Under the pieces are notes generated by a model. It did no database searches and was not told the DNA's origin. It saw only the letters and a list, made by a program, of their open reading frames with translations. Position numbers and translations under genes: made by a program. Of a stretch of DNA of 64,000 bases, positions 23,617-35,800 are shown in pieces (position 1 is the first letter of the stretch; each line of letters opens with the position of its first letter). Source of the DNA: Chionis minor (lineage: Eukaryota; Chordata; Aves; Charadriiformes; Chionididae). Where the stretch lies: the NCBI GenBank assembly GCA_013398295.1, contig VZSF01008977.1:1193475-1257474 (forward strand), given 5' to 3'.

Positions 23617-25510
23617 AAAAATGCTGGAGTACAACAGAAACTTGATTTCAAGTAACAAATTTGTAGAAGCTTCTCACAGCTTTAGATTTGTTTGAAAAAA
23701 ATATTCAGAACTACAGCTGACTATACCTGCATGATACTGCTTCAGCTGAAATAATCTGCAAATCATGTTATATCTATTTTAAAAAGCAGACAGTAGAAAA
23801 TAAATAAATATTTCAATTCGTTATGGGAAACATTATCCTTTCAAAGCTATTAAATAAAAGAATTTCCATTTCTCAGACTCAGTGGACATATCACACATTT
23901 CATCTAAGATGAAATAACACATATCTTTGAAGAATAAAATAAACATTGCTAAATGAAAGCTTGCAACAGTAAAATCCCCAGTGTTTCAGTAAGCTAGGAT
24001 CTGAGTTTCATAACTGGTTTCACAACAATCTGCTCAGAAATTGCTAAAAAGATATTCCCTGTTTTTCAGACCCACACATTCTCCCTGGCATAAAATATAA
24101 AGCAGCAAAGACAATTTCAACTTCTTATGCAACAAAAGGAAAAATGGTGAAAACAGAAGGCACTGTAGACTGAAGATAGGCTGACAGAATCCCACCGTAT
24201 CGCTAGTAGTACTGAGTCCCACCCAGCTGGAAGAACTCCTTTTAACATCATAGGGGAAACTTTCGATGCATATGATCTGTTTTCCTTAATTTAAAAAAAC
24301 TTCGGTTGGACCAGTTGTGTTAACTAAGTTAAAAACATTAGAATAAAAAATTTTCTGTCTTCCTAAATACAGAATGGCTTCCGATTGTCACAGGGGTTTT
24401 AATGTTGTAAACAGTTCCTTTTGGTTGAAAATTCATTTTCGGAGTAAGTCTTTTCATGCCTGTCAGAGTTTTATGTCTTCAGAGGAAAAATCAACACACT
24501 TTCCTCTTGCAGTTCTTAATAAGACAGCCTCGACAACTGGAGATTCAAGAAAATCTTTAACGGTTGTGAACAACTAATAACCAGGAAGGAGTTACGTTCC
24601 TGAAATAACGTCCTTTGCAAATGACATCTTGTTTTAATGAAGTAGCACTGACCATTCATTTTCTTTACTTTTTAAAGAATAATTTTTTTTCCCAGGATTT
24701 TATCTGAATGCAAGATAGACATTACTGCCTCCTCTACTTTGTATTAAGATATTCAGATACGTGGCTGCTTTAAACACGTAGGTTTGAACAGCAGAGAGCC
24801 TTAGTCTTGACTATGGTAAGTAAGTTAACTATGTGAAAAGTTTGGTTTTACACTTGGACAAATGTCCCTCTGCCCTGTTTTGGAAGAGCTAAGTGAGGAA
24901 AAGAAATCATGCTGTTCCATACATGATATATGTTTTTGAAATTTCATTACAGCAGGTCCCCAGCTGGAAAAGAAATAGCAAGGCACAAGATGCAGAAATG
25001 CCCATGAATACAAAAAATTTCACTGTAAAAAAATGCAATGTGAAAGAAACTGGAGGTATTAACTTCCAGACTAGAGTTTTGCAGTACCCTGAATACATAT
25101 GTAAAAGAGATTAACGCATATAACTGTTTATTTCAGAAAAACTTTTCTTAGTATATAATAACTTCATAGTTTATTGTAAAGGAGAATTGTTATCTACTCA
25201 TTCTTTTAGACACCATTCATCACTGATATCTTATGATCCCTAATAGAGGCAAGTGCCCCAGGGTGGCAACGAATACCTAATTACCTGAGGACAACAATGG
25301 AGTACCCCTGCAGTACGTATCTGAGGCCTTTTAGAGCAAAATTGTTCTAATTTCAGAAAACATGGATGTAAAGAAAATATTAGCATAAACTAAAGTCACG
25401 AGCAAATGAAAGCTATTTTTTGTCAGTATATCCATGTATGAAATGGTCATCTTGTTATACCTAACGGCAGCAGATGATTTTTTAGGCCACCCTTGCCTGA
25501 TGACAGATGT

Positions 25511-25540
25511 GAGAGAGTGAGTGAGTGAGTGACTGAGTGA
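25511..25540. repeat. (GTGA)n microsatellite
   Basis: About six GAGT/GTGA units with one GACT interruption, ending some 50 bp before the CR1 3' terminus at 25591. Tetranucleotide arrays beside retroelement ends are common, but here there is a gap, so a causal link is not shown. Confidence 0.8.
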
Positions 25541-25590
25541 GCCAGAGTCCCTTCCTCTTTGAAAAGTGGAAGGAGTGCTGGTGGAAGGTC

Positions 25591-25792
25591 ATTCATAGAA
25601 TTATAGAGACCTTTAAGATCACTGAATCCAACCATTAACATAACAATGTCAAGTCCACCACTAAACCATGTCCCTCAGCACCACTTACACAGGTCTTCTA
25701 AACACCTCCAGGGATGGTGACTCAACCACCTCCCTGCTCAGCCTGTTCCAGTGCTTGATCACCCTTTCATTGGAGAAATTTTTCCTTTTAAT
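25591..25792 (-). mobile_element. CR1 retrotransposon 3' end fragment
   Basis: The plus strand reads as the reverse complement of a CR1 3' end. It starts with the terminal octamer-type repeat (attcatagaattatagag) and runs through the characteristic aagatcactgaatccaacca, ctcagcaccac and cctccagggatggtgactc wording to cctgttccagtgcttgatc. Only the last 200 bp or so of the element are present, a typical 5' truncation produced during target-primed reverse transcription. It belongs to a different CR1 subfamily from the copies at 8150 and 41356, judging by the 3' UTR text. The plus-strand open frame at 25668-25850 is antisense to this repeat and is not a gene. Confidence 0.92.
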
Positions 25793-28020
25793 GAAACAAC
25801 ATACAGTAAATGAATGGTCAGTTAAATCCAAGGATGAACCAAGTCCATGAGAAAATTTCTATTGATGTCAGAGAGTTTTGAATGGTCTTTGAGGAACCTG
25901 AGAAAAGATAACATCGAGGTGAGCCTTCATGAAGATAAATGTAGCAAAGGTTGGGCTGCCTTTGACGAGGTCTTATTTTTCTTCAAATCAAAGTTGTATT
26001 TTAGCTAATCTCACCACCTTCCACATCACTTGTATAGAATCTGTAATCCATCTCAAAACTCATCTTGAGGGATGATCTGTGCTCTTCCCTTCATTACATG
26101 CTGCAGCTGGTACACTGAGCCATTCTGGGTGCTGCTGGGAGATGTCCACGCTAATTTTTCAAACTTACACAATAATATTCTGTTCATTAGTTCTTAACCC
26201 TTGTGACAAAAGCAGACTCTTCAAACACCAGTCATCTGTCCTTTGCTGCTCTTCATTTCTGCAGAGGAGCATTCCTGGTGCTGCTGCTTTACAAGCCAGA
26301 GCTGGTGACCAGAGGGGAGCACTATTTCTTTACAGCCCTGTTTTTTCTGATGAACATTTGGAGCCATTTAATACCAGTTCAGTAGGATTTCAAGCTGTCG
26401 CTGTTAATAGTGGGTCTGGTGACTTGAATGTAAATATTTGTCTTTACGGTGGTAAATTTAATTACAGAAGTGCTGTCAAACCTTAGTGGGAACCTGAAGC
26501 CCACATCTTTGCCCTGAAAACATCCATGAAAATTTGCAGAAGGCAGGGGAAAGCTTAGAGGTAGTAGCAAAAGGATGGGTTTTTTTCTGAAATGCAATGA
26601 CTTCTGGCCAATTGACAGATGTAGCAAAGAAAAAAATAGCTCGATGATACTGAAAGAGATTGTTAATGAGGGCCAAATCTCACAAGGTTCACCTGTAGGT
26701 TCAGAGATCATTTCTTGTTCTTGTCAGCTCTCAGAAGCTCAGACACTTCTGCAGAGCTGAAAGTATATAACGCACTGGAGTTTTAAAATTAGTTTCAGAA
26801 ACAAAAGCCTGTCTTTTCAATTTCCAGTGCTTCCTCACTTTAGTCAGGATGAAATGTCATTGGAAAAGCTTCTCTTACATTATTCCATTTCAATGCATGC
26901 CCTCCTGCAGCAAGACTGCAGTGTGACAGGTTTAATTTAGTTCAAAATTTTAGGGTGTGACTTTAAATTTCAAAAATCTTTAAACCTAAAAGATTGCACA
27001 CAATTGCCTGGACCTCATTTTGCTCCCATTTTAGTCTTTCCCTTAGAAAACTTAGTCTGTGTCAGAGAAGAGTTTTGGAGCTGTGTTTCCCCTTCTCCAC
27101 TTCAGTTCTTTACTTGGAAAAATTGGTGCCAGTAATGTGGAAGGTGGTTATATGGTAAACAAGAAGGAAAAAAAGCCTATGAGCTGAAAGACAAATAAAG
27201 ATATTGATGAGACCACGTCAGGCAAACACCAGGAGCAGAAATGATGGCAAATATAGGAGTGGCAAAATACAACCCTAAACCTGTCCTTTGGAGGTGGGGG
27301 ACAGCCCAGCTGTCTATCTTAAAAAGAAATAACAAAACAAAGGTGATTTGTGGTATGTCTCCATTCCTGGAAAATTTAAGGATCATTTTTTTGCAGCTTG
27401 TATTAAGTGGTCAGCAGTAAAAGGATTTAACGTGTTTCCCGCATTTTGACCACGATTTTCACAGATTCTTTTCCAAGTACATAATTACAATTATCTTCTG
27501 TGTATGACAGAAAATTAGCACCTGAAAATGCAAATTGATCTTAAATCAAATACTGTTAGGGACAAATCCTTCACTACTTATTCAAAAGTCCCTGTTAAAT
27601 GCCTTTTTGTTTCAGTAGGTTTCAGTCCTTTAAGTGCAAGCCTACTCAAAGAGAAATCTTTCTCCTTGGAAATGTTACATATATATTTTGATACAAATCT
27701 ATTAGAACCAAAACTTTGTGGTAGAAATGTACCTATTCCAGTGAAAAATTTGGGAAAGCTATCTCAGCTCAAGGACAAAATCTCTGTTTAGGATGAAAGA
27801 AAGGCTTATTTGTCACTCTCACCTCCTTTCTGGTTTGCCTTTTTTAAGCAAAACACCATGAAAGGTTTTGGCTTTGTGCTTTTAGAGAATAAGAAATTCT
27901 GGAAATCTTACAAAGTTTTGCAGGAGTTTCAGTTTTATTCAGCCTGCACTTAGAGTTTTTATATTATCAGGAATACATATAAACAAGGCTTATAATAATA
28001 GTTCATATACATTATGTGAG
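25793..28020. other. Non-coding DNA
   Basis: A 135-codon plus frame (26079-26486) and a 110-codon minus frame (26379-26711) resemble no family and lack convincing splice context. No mobile element is recognised. Confidence 0.5.
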
Positions 28021-28076
28021 TTGTGTGTGCGCACGTGCACGTGTGTGTGTGTTTGTGTATGTGTCTGTACACACAC
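28021..28076. repeat. (GT)n-rich alternating purine-pyrimidine tract
   Basis: The tract ttgtgtgtgcgcacgtgcac followed by GT repeats and a CACAC end is almost perfectly alternating, with a self-complementary GTGCGCAC core near 28026. Such sequence favours left-handed Z-DNA under negative supercoiling and is likely to vary in length between individuals. Confidence 0.85.
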
Positions 28077-31000
28077 TAAAGTACAATTAACAAATACCAC
28101 TAGATTTTTCACAGTCATGATTTTGGAACTTCAGAAGCCAGACTGGCCAATCTGTGCATCCACATGACAAATTTTAATCAAAGCACAATTGTTGCAATAA
28201 CATTCCGGCTACTTTAAGATCTCAGTGCTGTAAAAAATTCAGCCTACAGTCTTGTTCTTCGCTGTGATGTATTGCAGGGTTGAATATTCAGCCTGCTTTT
28301 CTAAGGGCAGAGCTCCACCAACAAATGAACAACACAGGGCAACGCAGTGACAGCTACTGAAATATTTGTACATCTGCTGACCCAGGGATACCCTTGTTTT
28401 TTGAAGTTTGTCAGCTCCTGACTCTCTTGATAAATCAGAATTATGCTGACTGCTTTGAAATGGACTCACTCATTTCCACTCAAAATTGTATGCAATGGCT
28501 GGGAAGGTGACAAGTCACTGTTATATCTTGAGTGATTAAGTCCTAGTCAAGGATAACGACAGTAATAACTGGCTGACAAGAGAATCTTCCACATAAATAA
28601 GGGTAATATAATCAGCAGTGCTGTCAGCCTTCTTACATAGTTTCCCACATTAAAATTTCAGAGCCTGAGATGAACAGAAATGAAATAAAAAGCAATCATG
28701 TTTACTGCCATGCTCTGCATTAAACGTCTGCCATACAATGGAATCGTTTGCCCGCTATTGGTTTTACATGATGGTACAGCAATTACTTGGGCATCACTCC
28801 TCTGAAGAATTGCTACCCAGCATCTTTGAGGCCAAGGGCATAATTGGGATTTAGAAAAAGATGAGAAGTTTATATGACTAGAAAGATACTGCCAACTCAT
28901 ATAGATAAGCTACACACGTAGCTAATATTTATCTGCCTCTTTTCAGGCATAAATAAAATATCAAGTGACAGCGACCAGGAAATGACTTCTAGATTTGTAC
29001 ATTGCTGGTGTTCAAGTGCCTCCCTAAACTTGATGCTGACCTGTCTCAGAGATCAATAGCATAACCGAGCTACTCTGCATTTCAATGTGGTAATTTGTGT
29101 GCTCTTATCACCATTTTTTATCACCAGAAACATGATAATTACCATGGGTGTCTCTGTGCTGGATCTATAACATGTCAAAAGCAGAAGGGAGCGATGACGC
29201 ATGGTATGGGTCAAAAATAAGCATTCCCTTGGGGATAGAAAGAAAAGCAGCATTCAAGGAGTTTGGAAGTTCACTTTAAAATATGTGTGTATAAAATACT
29301 CCTTTTTACATATGCCATCAGAAACAGACTGGAAGAGGAAAGAGATTGCTGGGCCAGCAGGTTAAACAGCCTGTGTGTGGAAGTATCTGCTTGTGAAACA
29401 GATTAGTACTTTTCCACAGTTGCCAAATGACTTCAATTGCTCCTTTCCAGGTGTTTGAGCCATTCACATTACTTTTATTCAGGACAGCAAAGGTAGTTCT
29501 TGTGAAGTCTGATGAAATCTAACACTGTATGTAGTCTCATATATAGACAGGACCTAAACACAACAGGGACAGCAATTTACTATATGGATCTTCATGAAAC
29601 CCCATTAAAGCTGATCAAGAGACTACAATTGATTTTGCAGGGGTTTAAAACTAGACACTAGAGATGGGAGTGAAAGGAGATCCTTGGTCCTTCCTAACAG
29701 TGATGAAGCACAGACAGAAGAGGCTTTGCTGGGACCGAGCTCCTTCAATGCTTCCGAACAAGTCTGAGGCTGTATTTCGGTGACAAAATATTGCCATATT
29801 GTGTTGATACACAAACTTCATAGAAATGCTCTGTCTGCATTACAAATATCTCCTCTTGATAGCTCTGTTTTTCTGCATCCTGTCTGAGCCAGTTCTCAGT
29901 GCAGGGAGGGGGGCAGTGTGTGTGTATTTGGGCTGGTGGTGTGTTCTTCCAGTATATGCTAATGGGACTCAAAGCCAATTCATAACTGATAGAGTATCAA
30001 TGAATGTCAGTGAATGGAAGAAAGTATTATTCTAATACCAGTTACTACCCCACACCTAAGTTTCTCCCATGGCTTGTTGCAGAACTGATTTTGCATGTGG
30101 CTCTGGTATCACCAAGCCTCAGGAGATAGATTTTTTTGGGAGTCTAGCTGCAGATATGCCAATAATGTTCTGTAGCTATAAACATCAACAGAATTTGTTT
30201 AAAAAAATATTTTTGCTTTAGAATAGAGAAGAAACATTTTCCCTTGAAAAACAAAACCACAGTATACTGTATGGTAGGAGTGACATCATTCTTCATTGAT
30301 CTCTATTGAATGGTTTAAAAAGCAACATACTATAGGTCTTTTCCAGATGAGCCTTTATTAGATGCACTGCAGAACAGCTCTCCAGCTCTCTATTTGCGGT
30401 TTGTTTATGCAGCTTCCAGTAGCATTACACCATTTACTCTTGGGAAGAAGAAGAGATGATAACTGGGGAAAAAGGGGGAGAGAATGTGTCTGACAGACAG
30501 GGAAGAGCAAATGCCTGCTTCCAGGTCCTTAAAGGAACTTGTTTGCATGAAAGCCATCTCCTCTATTAACTTACTGAGCTTTCAGAATTGAAGAGACACT
30601 GGGGAGACGATATGAGAGCCTAGTGTCAAATTCTGTAGACTGTAAAACTTTATTTTGCTAGCGTTGGAGCTGGCAAAAAACCAGATGCTGAAGTTAAGTG
30701 GGGTTAGGGATTTCTGAGGAGTTAAAATTCCAGCAACATGGGAGACACTTTCTTTATATTTTCCATCCAAACTGCACTTGGAAGGTGCAGGCAGATGCTT
30801 ACAGATGAATGCCTGCATGTATAAAATGAGTACCCTCAGATTTAAAATTATCTATCCATGGATAGAACCCATTTTAACTTTGCACGAGCAAACATTTCCC
30901 TCTCTAACATTCAGATGCAGAAGGAAACCGCACCTAGGCATCTGTGTTTAAATCATCAGTAGCTCTTTTGCAACAAATCAAAATGCAGAAAACCCAAGTC

Positions 31001-32830
31001 AGATAAGCACCAGAAAAATCCACAGCAACTGTCAGTTTTGTCCCTTTTTCAGTTGAGTGAAATTTGGACTGTTGGATGGGGCGAGCAGTATGTTATTTAC
31101 ATATTACCTAAATGGCAGCTGATCAAAATAATTACTATACTTGTGAAGAAGTATAGAAGAAAAATGAAATATCTGATGTTTTTAGATTTCTCAGGCAGAG
31201 GACATTGTTAACAGGTATTCTCAACAGCAAACAGCTTTGTTTTAACCAGAAAACTCTTGTACTTCATTAGATTGTATAAATAAGTGGATAAAACTGTCCA
31301 TTTGTTCTTCTCATTGACAGCCAAGAATCACAATGATCAGATTCACAGAAGCGCAATGTCTTGTACTTCAAACATAACACAATCTTCACATGAAGATTCT
31401 TTTCACTGCTCAGTTTTACTGCGGTGTGTTTATTCTTTATTTCTCCTTTGGCCTTCAGATGCCAATAGTTCTGCAGAAGGAAAAATAAACTAATCATTTT
31501 TGCTTGGTTTTCTTTCAGTAAGCACTTGGGCATTTTATTTTAAACACTTCTGCTAACCTGCAGTGTTATATATCCACAAAGACTTCTAGAGTGTTAGTAC
31601 AGATATTTTTCTAAATCCTGTGCCTAAACCTTAATCTCTGTTGTTTTTTAATAACAGAGAAAAATATCTTTTGTATTTGAGAGTCATTTGTTACAGCAGA
31701 ATTCATACCTGCCTATTTGCTCTTTCCTGCCTGTTGCACAACTGCTTCTGGAGTGAATGCTTGGCTCAAGAGAATTGTTAGGAGTTTTATCCTTCATGTA
31801 AATGGGCTCAAAACTTATCTCTACATTTTGTGTCTCTGAATTTTTTTTATGCAGTTCTATCCATATCCTGAATAATGTGAAGTAACAGGGGTCTATGTGT
31901 TGATTACGTTTGATTGGAGGAATGATGTGCTTCTAAGAAGCTCAGTGAATTTATTTTAAAATCCCAATCTCTCTTTTAAATTTTTTTTCTCTTTAGATTT
32001 TCTTTTTCCTCTGTGCGCTCTGCCACACTAAACCCAGCTGCACAAGTAGATTCATCATTCCTCCTACTTGTTATTTGTACTGTTTTTCTTTATGGACTAT
32101 AATTTATTAAAAATGTACATGTATATTTGTTATAACAAATAATTTTATCGATAACGTCACAAGTTATATATACACTGTTTACATACACAGTGGAAACCCA
32201 GCACAGGCAGATCAAATTACTGAGGTTTTGTTCCTCAAATGATGTTTGAATTTGAACCAGTGATGGCTGCATCTCCAAACCAACTTTGATTTCCATGTGG
32301 ATGGTCTTTTGAAAAGTTAACAGAATCCATTTTATCAGGTGTCCTGATACTTTCAATTGAAGGTCCCAGGGGAAAACCCTCAAAAACTTCTGTCTCACTG
32401 CTGTTCAACCTTATACTTTTTTTTCTAGCACATTAAAAACTCAAGGGTACAGTAAAGACAGGAAGAATAAGAGTTAGCTGACTACTTCAAATCTTATGAA
32501 ATATTTTGCTCAGAAAGGTCTCTGGCTTTCTAAGGACAGTCTATTTATTTATTTTTATATTCCTTCCTCAACTGGTCTATTCTTCCCCAAGTGGCACCTT
32601 GGAATGCTGTTCATAAAGCCACCAGCAGAGCATTTTTGATGCAAGTGCTGGTAGCAGAAAAATAAGCTTTCTGTTTTCTCTGCTGGGTTTCTCAAGAAGA
32701 ATGAAACTAGTGACACAATAGTGGTTCAAATTTAAATATTTTCAATTTTACGGTTGGACTGGCATGTAGACCCTGGGGTAGAAAATATGAAGAGGGAGAG
32801 ATCCAAAGTGGAAACAGGTGAAAATAATTT
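28077..32830. other. Non-coding AT-rich DNA
   Basis: No gene, RNA gene or mobile element is recognised. Scattered 60-90-codon open frames on both strands show no domain or splice pattern. Confidence 0.5.
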
Positions 32831-32880
32831 GGTGATGGTGATGGTGATAATGAATATCTTATTTGAACAACAACAACAAA
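32831..32880. repeat. (GGTGAT)n and (CAA)n short microsatellites
   Basis: GGTGAT units at 32831-32848 are followed after 17 bp by AACAACAACAACAAA (32866-32880). Both are short, imperfect arrays. Confidence 0.75.
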
Positions 32881-35800
32881 ACCCTGCAGATAGAAAAAAA
32901 CCCACAATGTTGGAGGAAAGACTGCTCAAGAGTTGTGCATCCTTACAAAAATTATACTGGTGCTATCATGGCCACTACACTGTGAAAATATAGATAAAAC
33001 ATGAGCAATAGATGTGAGACTTTTAAAATAAGTCTTGAAAACTTTGGGTTGTAAAAGATTCAAACTGGCCTTCACACAACAAGAGAGGCAGTATGTTAAG
33101 CTGTGCTAGCCCCTTGTTAGGATACTCTTCAGAGATCATGGGTAATTCCTCCTCTCTTTTATGAGGGCATGAATTTGCAGGAACTCCAGTGAATACATGG
33201 ATCTTGGGGAAGTGTATAATGAGTACAAGTGAAACAAGGACATTCCCAAAGAACAACACTCTTTCAAAAAGATGCCCAGGTTGGAGTGCAAAGCACAATC
33301 AGAAATGCACTACAGAAGTTGGTTCTAACACTGAAAATCACAGATGTAAGTCACTTGCTGTTATAGTGACTGGCTTCCTCTCAAGGGATTTACTGGGGAC
33401 GTATTGCTTATATCAAAGCTAGTAGCCTGCTTTCCTGGTTACCAGTCTTGAAAAGTTATTAATGGGATGAATTCTAAATAATTTTGTTGTTTCTAGCAAA
33501 CTAAACTTTCGTCCATCCTCCGAACCATAGTTAACATTTCATTTTAATGACAGATCATTAGAGGTTCATGAATGTTTGCTGTCCCTGTATTTTGTTATGG
33601 ACCAGGAAGAAATGTCATATAAACAGTGAATATCCATTTTCAGTAAGAGAAGAGAAATAGCTGCCATGTATTCTGACAGATCCAAAGCACAGACAGGATC
33701 AAGAATGAAGCTATTCTCCAAAAGTACCTATCATTTCTTTAGCCTGAGGTTTAAGTATGTTTCAAAGACACAATGAAGATTTTCAATGTGAGCTACTTCA
33801 CGCTTCACAAGAGAAACTGTGAGCAAATAGCAGAAGAAAGAGTTTCAGAAATAAAAAGAAAAGGAGAAAGTACAAGTTGTGTTGCTTACAAACTTACTCT
33901 TTTCATTGCAGTGGACCAGAGTATTGGATGCTTTATAGAAACACAGAACAAGTTGTCGCTCAGAGGAACATATGGTTTAAGAAATTTCCTGATGTTAATT
34001 TTCAGGTCTGACTTGCACAATAGTTACCTTGAGATGAGTTGAGTAATGAGAATAAAAGAATGAACTAGGTGACCAGCAAACCCTGAGGGGTTCTCTGTCC
34101 CATTCAATTTCTACTTCTGACATAGGTGCCACGATCCTGTAAAGAGAATCTTTAACAAAATCTGCCCCACTGCCACTCTTCTCAAATATTTGAAATTAAC
34201 CATTGACTGGTGAGGCTGGACCACCCTCACAGTGGTGCTGTCAAGCTGTAGTGACCAGCACAGAGCACAGTGCTTCCTTCTGTAGGAAATTCTAGCTCTT
34301 TTCCCATTGCACAGTCTCAGCACAGACAGGCTTCAGGTTGTCCTGGGTTCTCCGATACAGGTGCTGCCAAATCAGACAGAAAACATGGAGGGAAAAGGAT
34401 GCTGTCTGGGACCAGAGAGAGATGCTCTGCACAGCACTGTGCTGCCAAGGACGTCGTGCACCCACCGAAGAGTCTCACGTTCCCCTGCCAAGAAGTCTGA
34501 TCTTCTGGGAGGTAAAACATGATTTGCTAAGAGCAGAGGAGGAAACTCTTGCTACTCAATAATAGGCTTTAAAGCCTTTCCAGGCTCTGTATTATTAGGA
34601 TATTTCGACCTCAATGTAGTGTGGAATAGAAATATGCTACAACAGTTGCTTAACAAATCACACTAAAAAATAATGCTATTCTATCCCTAGGAAAGCTTTT
34701 CACCATTTTGTGCAGCTTCTCACAAGCACTGACTAATTACAACTTTGACGTGCACTGGCCTAGGTCCAAATAACTGAAATCCCACAGGGTGCACAGACTG
34801 TCATTTTCCAGAATCTTGAGTTAGAGAAGCAAAAATGTCTGTGACTTCTTCTTCAAACCATCTTCAAAATCTAAAGCCTAAGGGAAAACCACACGATTAT
34901 ACTTTCTTTCAGTGCCCGGTGGTCTAGCGCACACATGAGACGTTACATAGGAAACATTAAATATATGTGATAACTATGATTAAGATCAGAATTTTAGTAA
35001 AGCACTTTCAGTACCTTGTTAAGTTCTCTTCATTTTATGTGAACATGGAAAGGAGAAGATTATATTTTCATAAAGATTCTTGGTTGACTAAATTGCCTCT
35101 TTGGCAAAGATGGAGCCCTATCTAACTTTTTTCACTATAGTATTTCTAAAAATTAAATAAGAAGAAATGTGCTTTAGACAACTAAGATATCTTGTTCTAA
35201 AAAAACCTTCAAATGTCTAGAAGAGGCATTTTATAGAAGTTTGTTAAGAAACTGATTGTCTAATACTCAAAATAAATCAACTTCTGGGGATTTAACTACC
35301 ACAACAAAAGGTGCATTTATGTCAAACAGATTTCAAACATGCTTGATTTGTTCTGTGTATTTAGTTTAATACTAGTGGTTTGGAGACACAGCACAATAGC
35401 TTTTACTTGGCACTCGTACATATTCAGTTGCTATAACAATTGTTTTCCATTATAATTCAGCTTGCCTGTTCCCTTTCAGATTGGTTCAATGTATGTTCCT
35501 GAGTCATACTCTTACCCTGCCCAAGTTTCCCACTGCAGTAGCCAGGGGTTAATTTGGTCTCCATTTCTTGATGTCCTTCATCCCTGACAGGATGCCCTCC
35601 TTGGGCTTGCCATGGGTGAACGCAGGGTACTGGTTCAGTACTGGAACAGTGGTGGCTGAGAGAAAGCACCAGCCTGTGTTATGCAAGTCATGTTGGGTAA
35701 TGTATGAGGGCTACCCTGCTGCAAATTTTAAGTCCTTATGCAAAAGCTACTGGAGAAACTACTCAGCCTTTAAGCCTTTGAAAAACCTGCTTTCACCCAT

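Larger units (their letters stand above)
21411..25510. other. Non-coding AT-rich DNA with simple repeats
   Basis: No gene is recognised. Simple-sequence tracts at 22670-22698 and 23534-23616 are listed separately. At 24373-24443 a possible acceptor and donor pair frames 71 bp, but nothing else supports an exon there. Confidence 0.5.

Noticed and set aside
23467..23655. Lys/Asn/Thr-rich 62-codon frame
   Set aside because: It is produced by the A/C-rich low-complexity tract.
24373..24443. Possible 71-bp exon between a good acceptor (ttcctaaatacag) and donor (ggagtaagt)
   Set aside because: Short acceptor-donor pairs are frequent by chance. The encoded residues resemble nothing, and no neighbouring exon supports it.
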